A stretch of 64,000 nucleotides of DNA from Linnemannia schmuckeri. Lineage: Eukaryota; Mortierellomycota; Mortierellomycetes; Mortierellales; Mortierellaceae. The stretch lies in contig JANATG010000007.1 of the NCBI GenBank assembly GCA_029449235.1, positions 1,922,001-1,986,000 on the forward strand. Reading direction: 5' to 3'. Of this stretch, positions 54,433-64,000 are shown piece after piece; position 1 is the first letter of the stretch; each line of letters starts with the position of its first letter. A program made the translations under genes and the position numbers. The notes under the pieces are model-generated. The model made no database searches and was not told where the DNA came from. It was given only the letters and a program-made list of their open reading frames with translations.

Positions 54433-56479
54433 ATGGCATCGTCAGCATCCACAGCTGTCTTTGCTGCAGTCCCCACTTCAGACCCAGCAGACAACCAGCC
54501 AATCACAACCAGACCACGGCGAAAACTCACCTTCACAGACAAAATTGAAATCCTCATTGACCGTACCAGCTCGAAACTGGGTCCCATCCTCATCACCATC
54601 GCCTTCCTCCTCCTCTCGCTGACAATCAGCTGTTACTTTACTGTCTACATCCCTTTTCATTATCAATGGAACGAAGGCGAGGGGTTCCAGGGGAACATGG
54701 GATACATCCTGACGATGGTCTGGTCGCTGTATCTGGTCTGGGGTATTATTGCCAACTACTACTACGCAGTGACCACACCCCCCGGCTCAGTCCTTGATGG
54801 TCTTGAAGCTGAGAATGTACGTTGTGTAAAACGAGGATTGATGCATAGGGCTTTGGTGGCGCACAATGGACTGGCTTTAAAACAAGAAAGACGAATTGAC
54901 TTAGTCTGTTTGTTCTATTGCGTGCATTTGTTTCTCTTCTAGGAGGCTACACACTTCCAGGACGTCTTAATGGAGATGGAGAGTAAGTTGCTGTCCCCGC
55001 TATGTATTGTATACACGCACAAGTACAAAACACGCAGTCGCTAATATCTCGTCTTACCCATCTCACTTTTTTATATCTCATCCGATCTATCCTACCTCTT
55101 TGACATGGTGGAGTAACTAGGCTTTACAGAGTTCCCTCCTACATGCAAACGATGTGAGCAACTACCATCTTTGATATATCTTTAATTGAACTGTGAACCT
55201 ATCTTTCTAGAGTCTCACTCATAACTCGTCTGCCATCGTATCTATTGATATCTCCATAGGCCATCTTCCAAAGCCAGAGCGAACCCACCATTGCAGCGTC
55301 TGCAAAAAGTGCATCCTGAGATATGACCATGTATGTCTCTCTGTCGAAACCGTTAAACAATTGCCATTGAACAACTTTCCTCCATAAACTAATGCCCATT
55401 CCTCCAACATCGTTTAGCATTGTCCATGGATTCACAACTGTGTCGGCCACTTTAACCACCGATACTTTCTCATGTTCTTGACCTACCTTACAACTGCATG
55501 CATCTACTTTGTCTATATGGGCATTGGACCATTCATGCTCATGGCAGAGAGTGAAGAGCATCTTGTAAGTGAAGTATTTGCTGACAACGTAATTTTGACC
55601 ACCCCGTTCTATTTCCAATTGACAGCCACTGATGCCATTGTACCCTCTGGATGACAAACAATTAGGCAACGTGGCCGTACCGAATGCCTCAGGCTCTTGT
55701 TGCCTTCTCAGAAGTGTTAGCATGCGCCATTGGTCTCGCTGTGGGTGGCATGGGTTGCTGGCACTGGTATCTGGTGAGTATTTCTGCTTTTCTCTTCAGA
55801 CTAAAACGTCGTGCATTCACGTTCCACTTTACCAGTTGCTCAGACGGAGTTGTCACCATTTTGTGTCTGTATCTAGACATTGACAGCTCAGACCACCCTG
55901 GAGCAATACAACAACAACTACATCAAGGGTATTTGCAAAAAGAAGGGAGATCGATTTTCCAACATGTACGACTTTGGAATCATCGGTAATCTCCTCGACT
56001 TTTTCAACATTGGTAGACGAGGGTAAGTGTTTTGTATGGGTGTTACCTTTTCATATATATTTGTTTCGTTGATGAGGATGTGGATGTAATGGCAATTTTG
56101 TGGACGTCGTTTGTGCAAGTCTGACCTTTTTTTCGCGCATCCTTCCGCTGTTTGCTTTTTGCGGTGCTCTCCATCCAGTCATTAGTAAGTTTGGTTTCGG
56201 CTATGTTTGTTTCGTACAGGTTGCAACTATGTGGAATAATTCACCGAAAGAACCCTTTTGCCCCTTTGACATACTGACCAAATTCGGTTCGCGCCTCTGC
56301 ATCTTTACTTTCTTGATCATGGACCACATACGAAATGCCATCTTTATGCCAATAGCCCATGGTATACTGCGTTTTTGCCACTTAGAATCCCTCCGATTGG
56401 AAATGGCAAGAGATTCGAAAAGAGCGGGCGGGGCTATGTGCTCGATTTCGGACCAGACGATGAAGACGATCTCGTTTGA
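54433..56479 (+). CDS. DHHC palmitoyltransferase, ZDHHC16-like
   Basis: Protein S-acyltransferase of endomembranes. Eight exons (54433-54816, 54943-54982, 55130-55153, 55260-55330, 55418-55564, 55666-55773, 55877-56022, 56356-56479) give 347 aa. Two membrane helices (LGPILITIAFLLLSLTISCY, ILTMVWSLYLVWGIIANYYY) precede the Cys-rich domain CKRCHLPKPERTHHC-SVCKKC, and the catalytic DHHC is residues 172-175; an intron splits it between the two histidines. Two further helices follow (LMFLTYLTTACIYFVYM; ALVAFSEVLACAIGLAV). The end (NLLDFFNIGRRGPWYTAF then LPLRIPPIGNGKRF) aligns in order with the ZDHHC16 C-terminal LPSSHLPHGNG region, which guided the last splice. Exon 3 is only 24 nt and supplies KFPPTCKR. 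Confidence 0.88.
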
Positions 56480-56563
56480 TTTTAAATACTAACAGCGAAG
56501 AGATTTTATTCAATTAAAACAAAAATCTTTTTCTCATTTTTCACAGTGGAAGATGGAAAGGGA

Positions 56564-57289
56564 TCATTCTTCCTGATGCGTCTCGAGTCCTTGATGTATG
56601 CTGTCCCAAAGACCGTTTGCAGAACTCTCGAGGGTTACATCAGAGTGGAACTGAGATCTTGAATTAGAAGAGGCCGCGGTCGAGAGGCGCATCTTTTGGT
56701 CGTTTCCTTTGAAGGTAAACACGGATTTGGGTTGACTTCCAGTCCTACCCTTGCTCAGTAAAGGTGACGAGGATGTTGATGGTAGCGACAGGGATTGAAA
56801 AGAAGAAATGGAAAGACTGCGCCCATGCTCGCGAACTGGTGACGGCTGTTCATGACGGATAGGCCTTTCATCAATCTCGGATGATGCCTTGAATGAGGCA
56901 ATAGTTCCCGACCAAGATCCTGGGCGCTGTCGCTGTCGTTGTTGCTTTATCAGCGTGGCTCGATCCTTGGCCAGTGCTTGATGGAGCTCCTGTTGTTGAC
57001 GCAATCTCTGTTCCGACTCCAGTTGCATCTGCTGTTGATGCTGGCGGTGTTGATGTTGCATCTGCTTCATCTTATCGATTTGTTCCAGTGTCATGGGCGG
57101 TGGGGGCGGTGGAGTTGAGCATTCGATATCAAAGTGGGCGAGAGACGCCCACCGAACATGACCATGACGACCGGCCGACAGTACACCGTGTTCTGATCCT
57201 CGCGGATTGGAAATATTTGCGGAGACAGTTCTCCGAGGTCCTGTGAGAGAGAGAGGCCTTGGACGGCGAAGAGCAGAGAGTGAAGACAT
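56564..57289 (-). CDS. hypothetical Gln-rich protein, 241 aa
   Basis: Single open frame with an ATG at 57289. It has a basic N-terminus (RRPRPLSLTGPRR), a proline run (STPPPPPPMTLEQ), a Gln/His-rich helical stretch (MKQMQHQHRQHQQQMQLESE) and a Ser-rich tail with possible phosphorylation motifs, ending in ESSANGLWDSIHQGLETHQE. I do not recognise a family. The ordered C-terminal motif, consistent codon use through 726 nt, and position convergent with the DHHC gene (84 bp between stops) favour a real gene. Low complexity means the N-terminal part could be spliced differently. Confidence 0.65.
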   Translation of the reverse strand: MSSLSALRRPRPLSLTGPRRTVSANISNPRGSEHGVLSAGRHGHVRWASLAHFDIECSTPPPPPPMTLEQIDKMKQMQHQHRQHQQQMQLESEQRLRQQQELHQALAKDRATLIKQQRQRQRPGSWSGTIASFKASSEIDERPIRHEQPSPVREHGRSLSISSFQSLSLPSTSSSPLLSKGRTGSQPKSVFTFKGNDQKMRLSTAASSNSRSQFHSDVTLESSANGLWDSIHQGLETHQEE

Positions 57290-59530
57290 TGTTGTGATAA
57301 TTTACTTGATGTTGGCTGTAGAAGGATGATAAATGCGAGGGTGGTGAAAGAAAAGGGAGGAATGGGGGTAAAAAATGTTGCTGTGTTGTACTAGTGGGCG
57401 AATGCTGGAGAGGATAAGGGCGAAGAGATACAAGAAGATAGGGTTGAAGAAAGAGTTAAACAAGTCTGAGTGTTATAAAGAAGTGTGAGTGGTACGTGCG
57501 AGCGAAAGTTTTTTATCGCTTTTTTTTGTGCAGAAGGGTCATATTTTAAGTGATTTTTTGTTAAAAAAATGAACAGGAAAATAAAAAGGAAAAAGAGCAA
57601 TTGCGATACGGGCAAGCAAAAAACGAATCTGAGAGTTGAGCCGAAATGGGGTGGTTTGGAGGCGTGACGACCACATGGACACCTTGCTGGATGAAAATAC
57701 GAGGGGAAGGAAGAAAAAAAAAACTAGGAGCCAGGTGGGAATACCAAGGTAGAGACATTGATAGAAAGGAATGGAAGGAGAAAAGGTGAGATGAAAATGA
57801 TGAGCAAAGTGCAAAGTAAAGACAAATCAAGTGAGAAGGGATAATGCTGATGTGGTTGCTCAACCACAGCTCTGGTATGGTTATTATTGCTCGACAGAGA
57901 GAGAGTCCTAATGACCCCCTTTTCTCTACACTGCTAAAAGGGTGAGCAGGATGATCTAGTGTGTGATCGTTCTTCAATTCGTTTTTCTATTCCCGTTGTG
58001 TCTCTGGGATCTTGACCCTGGCAGGCGATGGTTGTACGGCCTCTTCTTTTTTCTTGATTGATGTCTAAGTTTTCTGAAGAAATGAAAAAGTCCAGAAAAA
58101 ATTAGCTTTTTTCTCATCAACAACAACAACTAAAGGATAACAGCAGCTAACAACTGGAAATAGCATTCGGGGCTGCACAGCCGAAATGATTATTTCGAGA
58201 CATTGTGCAACCCACAGCAAATGACTAACAAGTCAAACGTCCAACACATGGCAGAATACGTCAAAGAAAGAGAGACAAATCATGCCATGCGATGCTATGT
58301 TATGCCGTACAATTACCGCTCTGCTCATGACTGAGTTCCTGCACTCATAGAGTCACACAAAGGAACCAATGTTTTATTCGACCTTTACCTGTCTGCCCAG
58401 TCTGCCTGCGGACCGTCAGTCTGAACTGCCTAGTTTTGGCTCGCCACATTTTAGAAATCAAACGTGGCCACCACATGGTATCATGGCCATCGTGAGTATA
58501 GAGCTCTTTTGCTGCAAAAGAGTGAAAGGGAAAAAAATGCACTCAAGACAAAGCCATAACTGGAACCGATCTTGTGAGTCCAGGCCATCATTGGTTTGCT
58601 CACAAAAAGTGATGCCCCGTTTGTTAGAAATGCTATCTTACTACGTCTAACCGTCAGAGAAAGCAGCGGTCCCGTGTCACGTAGAATCAAGTTTGTTCTC
58701 GACTTGCCTCGTCAGTTTTACTTTATCTGTTGTTTTTAGCTCCCTCATCTTTAGAATCGTCCAACCGCACCAACTACACTGAGCTTCTCCGTATATTTTT
58801 TCGCATTTCTCAGGATCTATTTTAAGTACGGCTCCAGGTACATGCCATGTATGTTGCTAATGAGAGTAACACCACGCTCATCATGCTCTGCTTTTGGTGC
58901 ATCCCAAGCATTCGAACCAATATTTGTTTTCTCCTTTAAGATACCTAGACCTTGCCTGCTCTCGGTTGCACTTACTAAATTCCAATTTTGCGGTTAGTCT
59001 CGGGAAGATGCAAGAGAGGAAAAAAATAACCCGTCTGTTTGTGAGCAGGGTTGTTAGGAATCATACCATTAACTGATTCTTGCTTGCTGTGAGACATTTT
59101 GGTAACTTGGTTGATGTACGTTGTGAATTCAGTCGGTACTGCTTGGTTTGTGGGTGTCGGTCTGACTGAGATGCGATATACCCTTCGAACAAACGCGACA
59201 AAAATTGTCGCGACGATCGCGCGTGAGTAAGTGGGACTGCTCTGTGGCTTTGGATTTTTAATTTAGGGTGTCTGGAAATAAACAAAACAAAACGCGTTCA
59301 GTCGTTGGGACAGTCTCGCACACACAACCCCTGAACTGCAAGGTGAAAAATAAAAGCGCCATCGTTTTTCCTGTCTTTTTACTCGTCTTGTCTCCACTTC
59401 ACCCCTTTTGCATATACATCTCCTTTTCCCTTGTGTTTGTGCATCAGCTGAACTCACCAACTCGCACTCATTGACCACTCGAGCAAAACAGGCAACGTCA
59501 CAGATATCTCTTCGCCAGACAGACGACACC
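57290..59530. other. intergenic region upstream of MCM6
   Basis: About 2.2 kb between divergent starts. I found no ORF with motif, tRNA-like arm or repeat array. It is T/A-rich with short homopolymers. It includes a possible MCB element at 59292. Confidence 0.5.
59292..59297. promoter_or_regulatory. possible MluI cell-cycle box (ACGCGT) upstream of MCM6
   Basis: ACGCGT lies 239 bp before the MCM6 ATG, and a CG-rich patch (GTCGCGACGATCGCGCG) lies about 70 bp further upstream. MCB elements drive G1/S expression of MCM genes in yeasts. The hexamer occurs several times elsewhere in this window, so the evidence is weak. Confidence 0.25.
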
Positions 59531-62500
59531 ATGGACTCGACCGACTTTGTCAACTCAGAGCATGACCTGACCTCCAGGATGGACGCCGCCAGTTTGGCCG
59601 ACACTCCTCGCGCCCCTGCAGAAACCCCTGCTGCCGTGCCAAGATACACTCCCTTCGAGCCAACACGACAGGTCGCCAAGGTCAGGGATGAGACTGCTGA
59701 AAAGATTCGCATGGACTTTGAGGAGTTCATCGAGCGGTAAGTCATTACCGCCACAATTCTTTTTTTTTGCTGCCTCTTGAGTCTGTACCTGTAATATCTG
59801 CAGTAAGTCGTAGATGACGTGCTGACAATACTCTTATACATCGTATTGGTGTAGATTCGACCCGAACGCTTTCCCTGACCAGGGTAACGCAAGATCTTCG
59901 CAGACAGGATCCACGACGTCGCCTTACTTGCAGCAGCTCAAGATGCTCAGCAACTACGATGGTCACACTCTTTTCGTCGACTACCACGATCTCATGATGC
60001 ACGACCAGGTTCTTGCAGGTGCTATTGAGGATCAATATTACCGGTAATGTTATGAACAAGAGAAGCATATACTCTCGTCAGATTAGATCCCCTTTGGTCT
60101 ACTCTTCAGACTTCTAACCAACTATCTCTTTATACTGCAACCGTAGTTTCTTGCCTTTCCTCCGACGCGCCATTCAGAATTTGACATGGAAGCACAACCC
60201 CCAATATGCATTCATCAACACTACCATGGGAGAAAACAGCAATGTCCGCCCTACAGGAGCCATGTCTCGAGAGTTCTCGGTGGCGTTTCACAATGTTCCT
60301 TCGTACGAAGGTATTCGCGATCTCAGGATGAACAGACTCGGAAAGTTGATGACCATTTCCGGAACTGTTACTCGTACCAGTGAAGTCAGACCCGAGTTGA
60401 TCCAGGGAACCTTCATCTGCAAAGACTGTGGTACCAAGATGGACGATGTCGATCAGCAGTTCAAGTATACTGAGGTGAGATTTTCCTTTGGAATTATTTG
60501 GAAATAATTTTTTACTCATACTCAGTTGGCCTATACTGCATATTAACACCTTGCATTCATTCGTAACATTTCCCAATAGCCTCTTATGTGCCAAAGTCCA
60601 ACGTGCGGCAACCGAACCAATTGGGAGCTGAACATTGAGCAGTCCAAGTTCATGGATTGGCAGCGTGTCCGCATTCAGGAGAACCCAAACGAAATTCCCA
60701 CAGGAAGCATGCCAAGAACGTGCGTAATTCTTTCAAGGACTGAACTTGCTTCGCAGTATTAAGAGCGTCACCGAGATTCGCGCGATGGCTAACGATGTTA
60801 ATGACCTCATATATATAGGATGGATGTTATTTTACGTGGTGAGGTCGTAGAAAAGGCGAAGGCAGGAGACAAGGCTCGTTTCACAGGAATGTTGATTGTT
60901 GTACCTGATGTGAGCCAACTTCGCGGGGCCGGTACAAGCGTCCAATCGGAGCGTGAAACACAGGATCGTAACCGTGGCAGGGATGGCTTCTCGAACCAGG
61001 GTATTACGGGACTGAAGGCTTTGGGTGTTGGTGATTTGACCTACAAGCTGGCTTTCTTGGGTGGTATGGTCCAAATCGGAGAGGTCAAGAATGACGCCGC
61101 TTTCGATCGTGACCCTGACAACACTGACCATGAGCGCCAAAAGTTTTTGGATTCACTGCAACAGGAAGAGATTGATGAGCTCCGTGACATGGTCAACATG
61201 GAAGGCCAGATTTACAACAGGCTGGCTCTGAGTATTGCACCTGCTGTTTTCGGACACCACACTGTTAAGCAAGGATTGCTGCTCCAGATGATGGGAGGAG
61301 TTCACAAGGTCACCCCTGAAGGCATCAACCTCCGTGGAGACATTAACGTCTGCATCGTCGGTGATCCCTCCACAAGTAAATCTCAGTTCCTGAAGTAAGT
61401 GTTATCTGCAACTTGAAATATTGCTGATATAATTTTCACATACGCGAAAGGTTGCTGCTGAGTTGCGTACTGACTCTCCTTGAATTCTCTGACTGTTAGA
61501 TATGTGTGCGGATTCTTGCCAAGAACTGTCTACACTTCAGGAAAGGCTTCTTCGGCTGCTGGTTTGACTGCCTCTGTTGTCAAGGACGAGGAGACTGGCG
61601 AGTTTACTATCGAGGCTGGTGCCTTGATGTTGGCTGATAATGTACTTTCACCTTTGCATTTTTGATGCGATTAAGGATTTTTTGTCACACATTCACTATG
61701 GATGCTAACGAGGCATCAACTGCACTTGTAAACTATAGGGTATTTGCGCTATTGACGAGTTCGACAAGATGGATTTGAAGGATCAGGTGGCTATTCACGA
61801 AGCCATGGAGCAGCAGACCATTTCTATCGCCAAGGCCGGTATCCAGGCCACTCTCAACGCCAGGACATCCATCCTGGCTGCCGCTAACCCCGTGAACGGA
61901 AGATACAACAAGAAGTTGACCCTCAGAGTAAGTGGCTTCTCAGAAGCTCACCCAGAGGATATTTCTTTTCGGATCTACACCTATGTGAACCTTATCTGAC
62001 CTTGGTCATTAATTTGTTCACTTTTTTAGCAAAACGTCGCAATGTCACCACCAATTATGTCTCGTTTCGATCTCTTCTTTGTTGTCTTGGATGAGTGCGA
62101 CGAGACCACAGATTACCAGATTGCTCGTCACATTGTCAACGTCCACCGCTACCGCGACGAGGCTCTTCAACCTCAGTACAACACCGAACAGGTCCAGCGC
62201 TATATCCAATACGCCAGAACCTTCAAGCCTAAGGTACAGTAGACAACGTAGGAGATACTCAGATGAAGCACCAAATACGCGAATTGTTCGGAGGATTTAT
62301 ACTCACCTTCTTTTTCTTTCTGCGCTACAACAGCTGTCATTGGAGGCTATGCGTTTGCTCTCTGAAAAGTACCGTGATTTGAGACAGATGGACTCGCAGG
62401 GAAGCGGAAAGAACTCTTACAGAATCACTGTCCGTCAGCTGGAGAGTATGATCCGTCTTTCCGAGGCATTAGCTCGTGTTCACTGCACAGACGTCGTAAG

Positions 62501-63230
62501 TTTGCGCAAGGATGTTATTCGTGAAGAAAAGAAAAACATGTTGTTTTCGTGTCGAGTAGTTGTTTAACAGCTATGATTTGCGTATAATTTTGATAGATCA
62601 CGGAAGACTTTGTAAAAGAGGCCAGTCGTCTTTTGCACTCGTCGATCTTGACGGTGGAGAAGGACAGGATTGACCTGGAGGACGATGCCGAGTTGGATGG
62701 AGAAGGTCTGACGGCGGAAGAGGCTGCAATGATTGATGCAGAGGAATCAAACACTATGGAGAGCGATGCTGCCCACCCTGCCTCACAGGTTGATCGCAAG
62801 CGCCGCATGGATTATGAAGAGTTTGAGCGTGCTAAGGAGCTCTTGGTCAGCCGAGTTCGTCGCGCCGAGGATGGTAAGCTGCGTGGAATATCTTGCAAAG
62901 CACGATTGCTATCGTGCAAGCAATTCACTGATGTGTTTTGCTATTTTACTAACATACGTTCTTAACCTATTACCATTCGTAGGCGGAGTTAACCAGGATG
63001 ATCTTGTGGTTTGGTACATTGAAACGATTGCTCAGGACATTGTTGACCAACAGCTGGATCTTGATGAGGAGGAGTTAATTATCCGCAAGGTTATTCGCCG
63101 TCTGACGAAAAAGGATCAGGTCTTCTTGGCAATCGCCAGTGGAGCGTCAACGGAAGGTGTCTCGGCAGCAGATACCCCTAACCCCTTGCTCGTCATTCAT
63201 CCCAGTTACATCTCTTCCGAAGATCTTTAA
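59531..63230 (+). CDS. MCM6: DNA replication licensing factor MCM6
   Basis: Subunit of the MCM2-7 replicative helicase. Eleven exons (59531-59736, 59855-60043, 60147-60474, 60580-60719, 60819-61394, 61500-61641, 61739-61927, 62030-62233, 62334-62495, 62597-62873, 62983-63230) give 886 aa; all introns are short GT-AG. MCM6-type features: the zinc finger CKDCGTKM ... CQSPTCGNRTNW, then FMDWQRVRIQENPNEIPTGS and FTGMLIVVPDVSQL, which distinguish MCM6 from MCM2-5 and MCM7. Walker A is GDPSTSKSQFLK (about 468-479), Walker B AIDEFDKM, and the arginine finger MSRFDL. The C-terminal part with FVKEASRLLHSS and a winged-helix-like end (DDLVVWYIETIAQDIVDQQ) is complete. Convergent with the partial gene at the right edge, stops 191 bp apart. 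Confidence 0.96.
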
Positions 63231-63421
63231 CTTTGAGTTCGCAGAGATACACTTTCACTCTAAAACTACTCGCTACGCAACTAAAATAATAAACTTTCGC
63301 GTTTTTTTTTTCGAGAGAGATGGTATTACTATGTGTTTGTGTCGGTGGCGTACAAGAAACGCCTGTTGAACAAAAAAACTGAAAGAAAGAAAAAAAACGA
63401 CAGGGTTCGGACTTCAGCATA

Positions 63422-64000
63422 TTAGCAAGTCTTGGGGGCCGTCTTGGACTTTTTCGAAAAAACATTCTTCGCGCGCTGCAAAAGCGTTTTCTTTTTTTTC
63501 TTCTTGTCTTTGTCATTCACAATCAGCGCCTGGGTTTCATTGTTTCCCTTTGCAAACTCTCCTTTCCTTTTAGCCTCTCGGTTGTCGTCGTATTCATCCT
63601 CATCAACGATTTGTTCTTCATCGATGTAGTAGTCTTCCAGGATCTCCTGGATCTGGTCGTGCTCGAGGATATGCTTTTGGACGTTCGGACATTGACTATC
63701 CCTGATCGATCTGTCGGTCTGTTTCCCACGTCGAATGTCCTCACTCTCATTTGCAGTGCGAGGTCGTTGTAACTGACTGTGACTCGAGCTTGATCTAGCA
63801 TTGACCTCCTGTACCGTGTTTCTGGGCACAGCCGGGAGTTGCAAGGCCAGATTCAGAGCAGGGACGTCTTCGTCTTCGTCCTCAAAAGAGCTACCGGAAG
63901 TGATATTGTTAGAAAGTCCGTTTGAAGCGGCGGACATCACAGCATGAAGGATGGGACTCACAGTGGCGGGTCTTGGAATGCGGTATTTGAGCGCGTGTAG
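63422..64000 (-). CDS. hypothetical protein, C-terminal part (5' end beyond window)
   Basis: Open frame continues to the right window edge, so the start is not seen; 192 residues are visible. It begins ALKYRIPRPATVSPILHAVM at the edge, followed by an acidic patch (SSFEDEDEDVPALNLALQLP), a Ser/Gln-rich stretch, a predicted acidic helix (HDQIQEILEDYYIDEEQIVD) and a strongly basic end (DKDKKKKKKTLLQRAKNVFS) finishing in Lys-Thr-Cys. The basic amphipathic C-terminus with a terminal cysteine could bind membranes, but the last residues are not a CaaX box. Family not recognised. Confidence 0.6.
   Translation of the reverse strand, partial: LHALKYRIPRPATVSPILHAVMSAASNGLSNNITSGSSFEDEDEDVPALNLALQLPAVPRNTVQEVNARSSSSHSQLQRPRTANESEDIRRGKQTDRSIRDSQCPNVQKHILEHDQIQEILEDYYIDEEQIVDEDEYDDNREAKRKGEFAKGNNETQALIVNDKDKKKKKKTLLQRAKNVFSKKSKTAPKTC

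Noticed and set aside
55566..55700. Alternative exon reading PLMPLYPLDDKQLGN in the DHHC gene
   Set aside because: It ends out of frame with the third membrane helix; using the AG at 55664-55665 restores ATWPYRMPQALVAF with correct phase.
58895..58925. tRNA T-loop-like GGTTCGAAT on the minus strand
   Set aside because: The flanking five-base arms do not pair and no acceptor or anticodon arm is present.
1..64000. CRISPR arrays, bacterial operons, insertion sequences
   Set aside because: Intron-containing eukaryotic sequence; no direct-repeat/spacer arrays and no transposase reading frames or terminal inverted repeats were seen.

Overview
This is eukaryotic, intron-rich DNA of fungal type. 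The introns are mostly 80-600 bp, GT-AG with a minority of GC-AG, and the intergenic spacers carry long A/T homopolymers. Housekeeping genes fit an early-diverging fungus. A lineage-specific F-box/LRR-like family present as several decayed copies, together with the single-pass membrane proteins, suggests Mortierellomycetes (Mortierella/Linnemannia group). The phylum-level call is inference from protein character; no search was run. I rebuilt gene models by hand: each junction was tested for splice signals, reading phase and continuity with the protein family, and each recognised model sums to an exact multiple of three.

Layout. 1-3.0 kb: three decayed F-box-family copies on the minus strand. 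3.2-5.7 kb (-): SEC66 translocon subunit and a SAM methyltransferase. 7.2-8.9 kb (+): class V PLP enzyme. 9.0-12.0 kb (-): single-pass receptor with a degenerate (pseudo)kinase domain. 13.4-15.9 kb (+): Ysc84/SYLF protein. 16.4-19.1 kb (+): anoctamin/Ist2-like protein. 19.2-23.2 kb (-): a MICOS MIC26/27-type membrane module fused to a ~1,090-residue repetitive helical tail. 24.6-26.2 kb: unresolved orphan or decayed locus. 26.9-27.8 and 29.5-30.6 kb (+): two members of an uncharacterised signal-peptide/two-Cys/TM family. 30.9-33.4 kb (-): bestrophin-like protein. 35.8-39.2 kb (-): phosphoglucomutase with three GC-AG introns. 39.9-42.9 kb (+): GT61-type glycosyltransferase. 43.1-46.3 kb (+): two more F-box-family pseudogenes. 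46.7-48.4 kb (+): Any1/PQ-loop protein with 21-nt and 12-nt exons. 48.6-53.5 kb (-): WDR48/UAF1. 54.4-56.5 kb (+): ZDHHC16-like palmitoyltransferase. 56.6-57.3 kb (-): Gln-rich orphan. 59.5-63.2 kb (+): MCM6. 63.4-64.0 kb (-): 3' part of an unknown gene.

The genes form no single pathway. Most are core cell-biology genes: ER translocation, membrane lipid scrambling and ER-PM contact, cristae organisation, palmitoylation, deubiquitinase activation, replication licensing and sugar phosphate metabolism. Accessory, fast-evolving material sits between them: F-box relics, orphan membrane proteins and a receptor-like pseudokinase. The observations most worth following are the MICOS fusion and its 29/40-residue repeat arithmetic, the receptor pseudokinase, the tiny exons, and the concentration of GC-AG introns in the phosphoglucomutase gene. 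No rRNA, tRNA, CRISPR array or intact transposon was found by eye.
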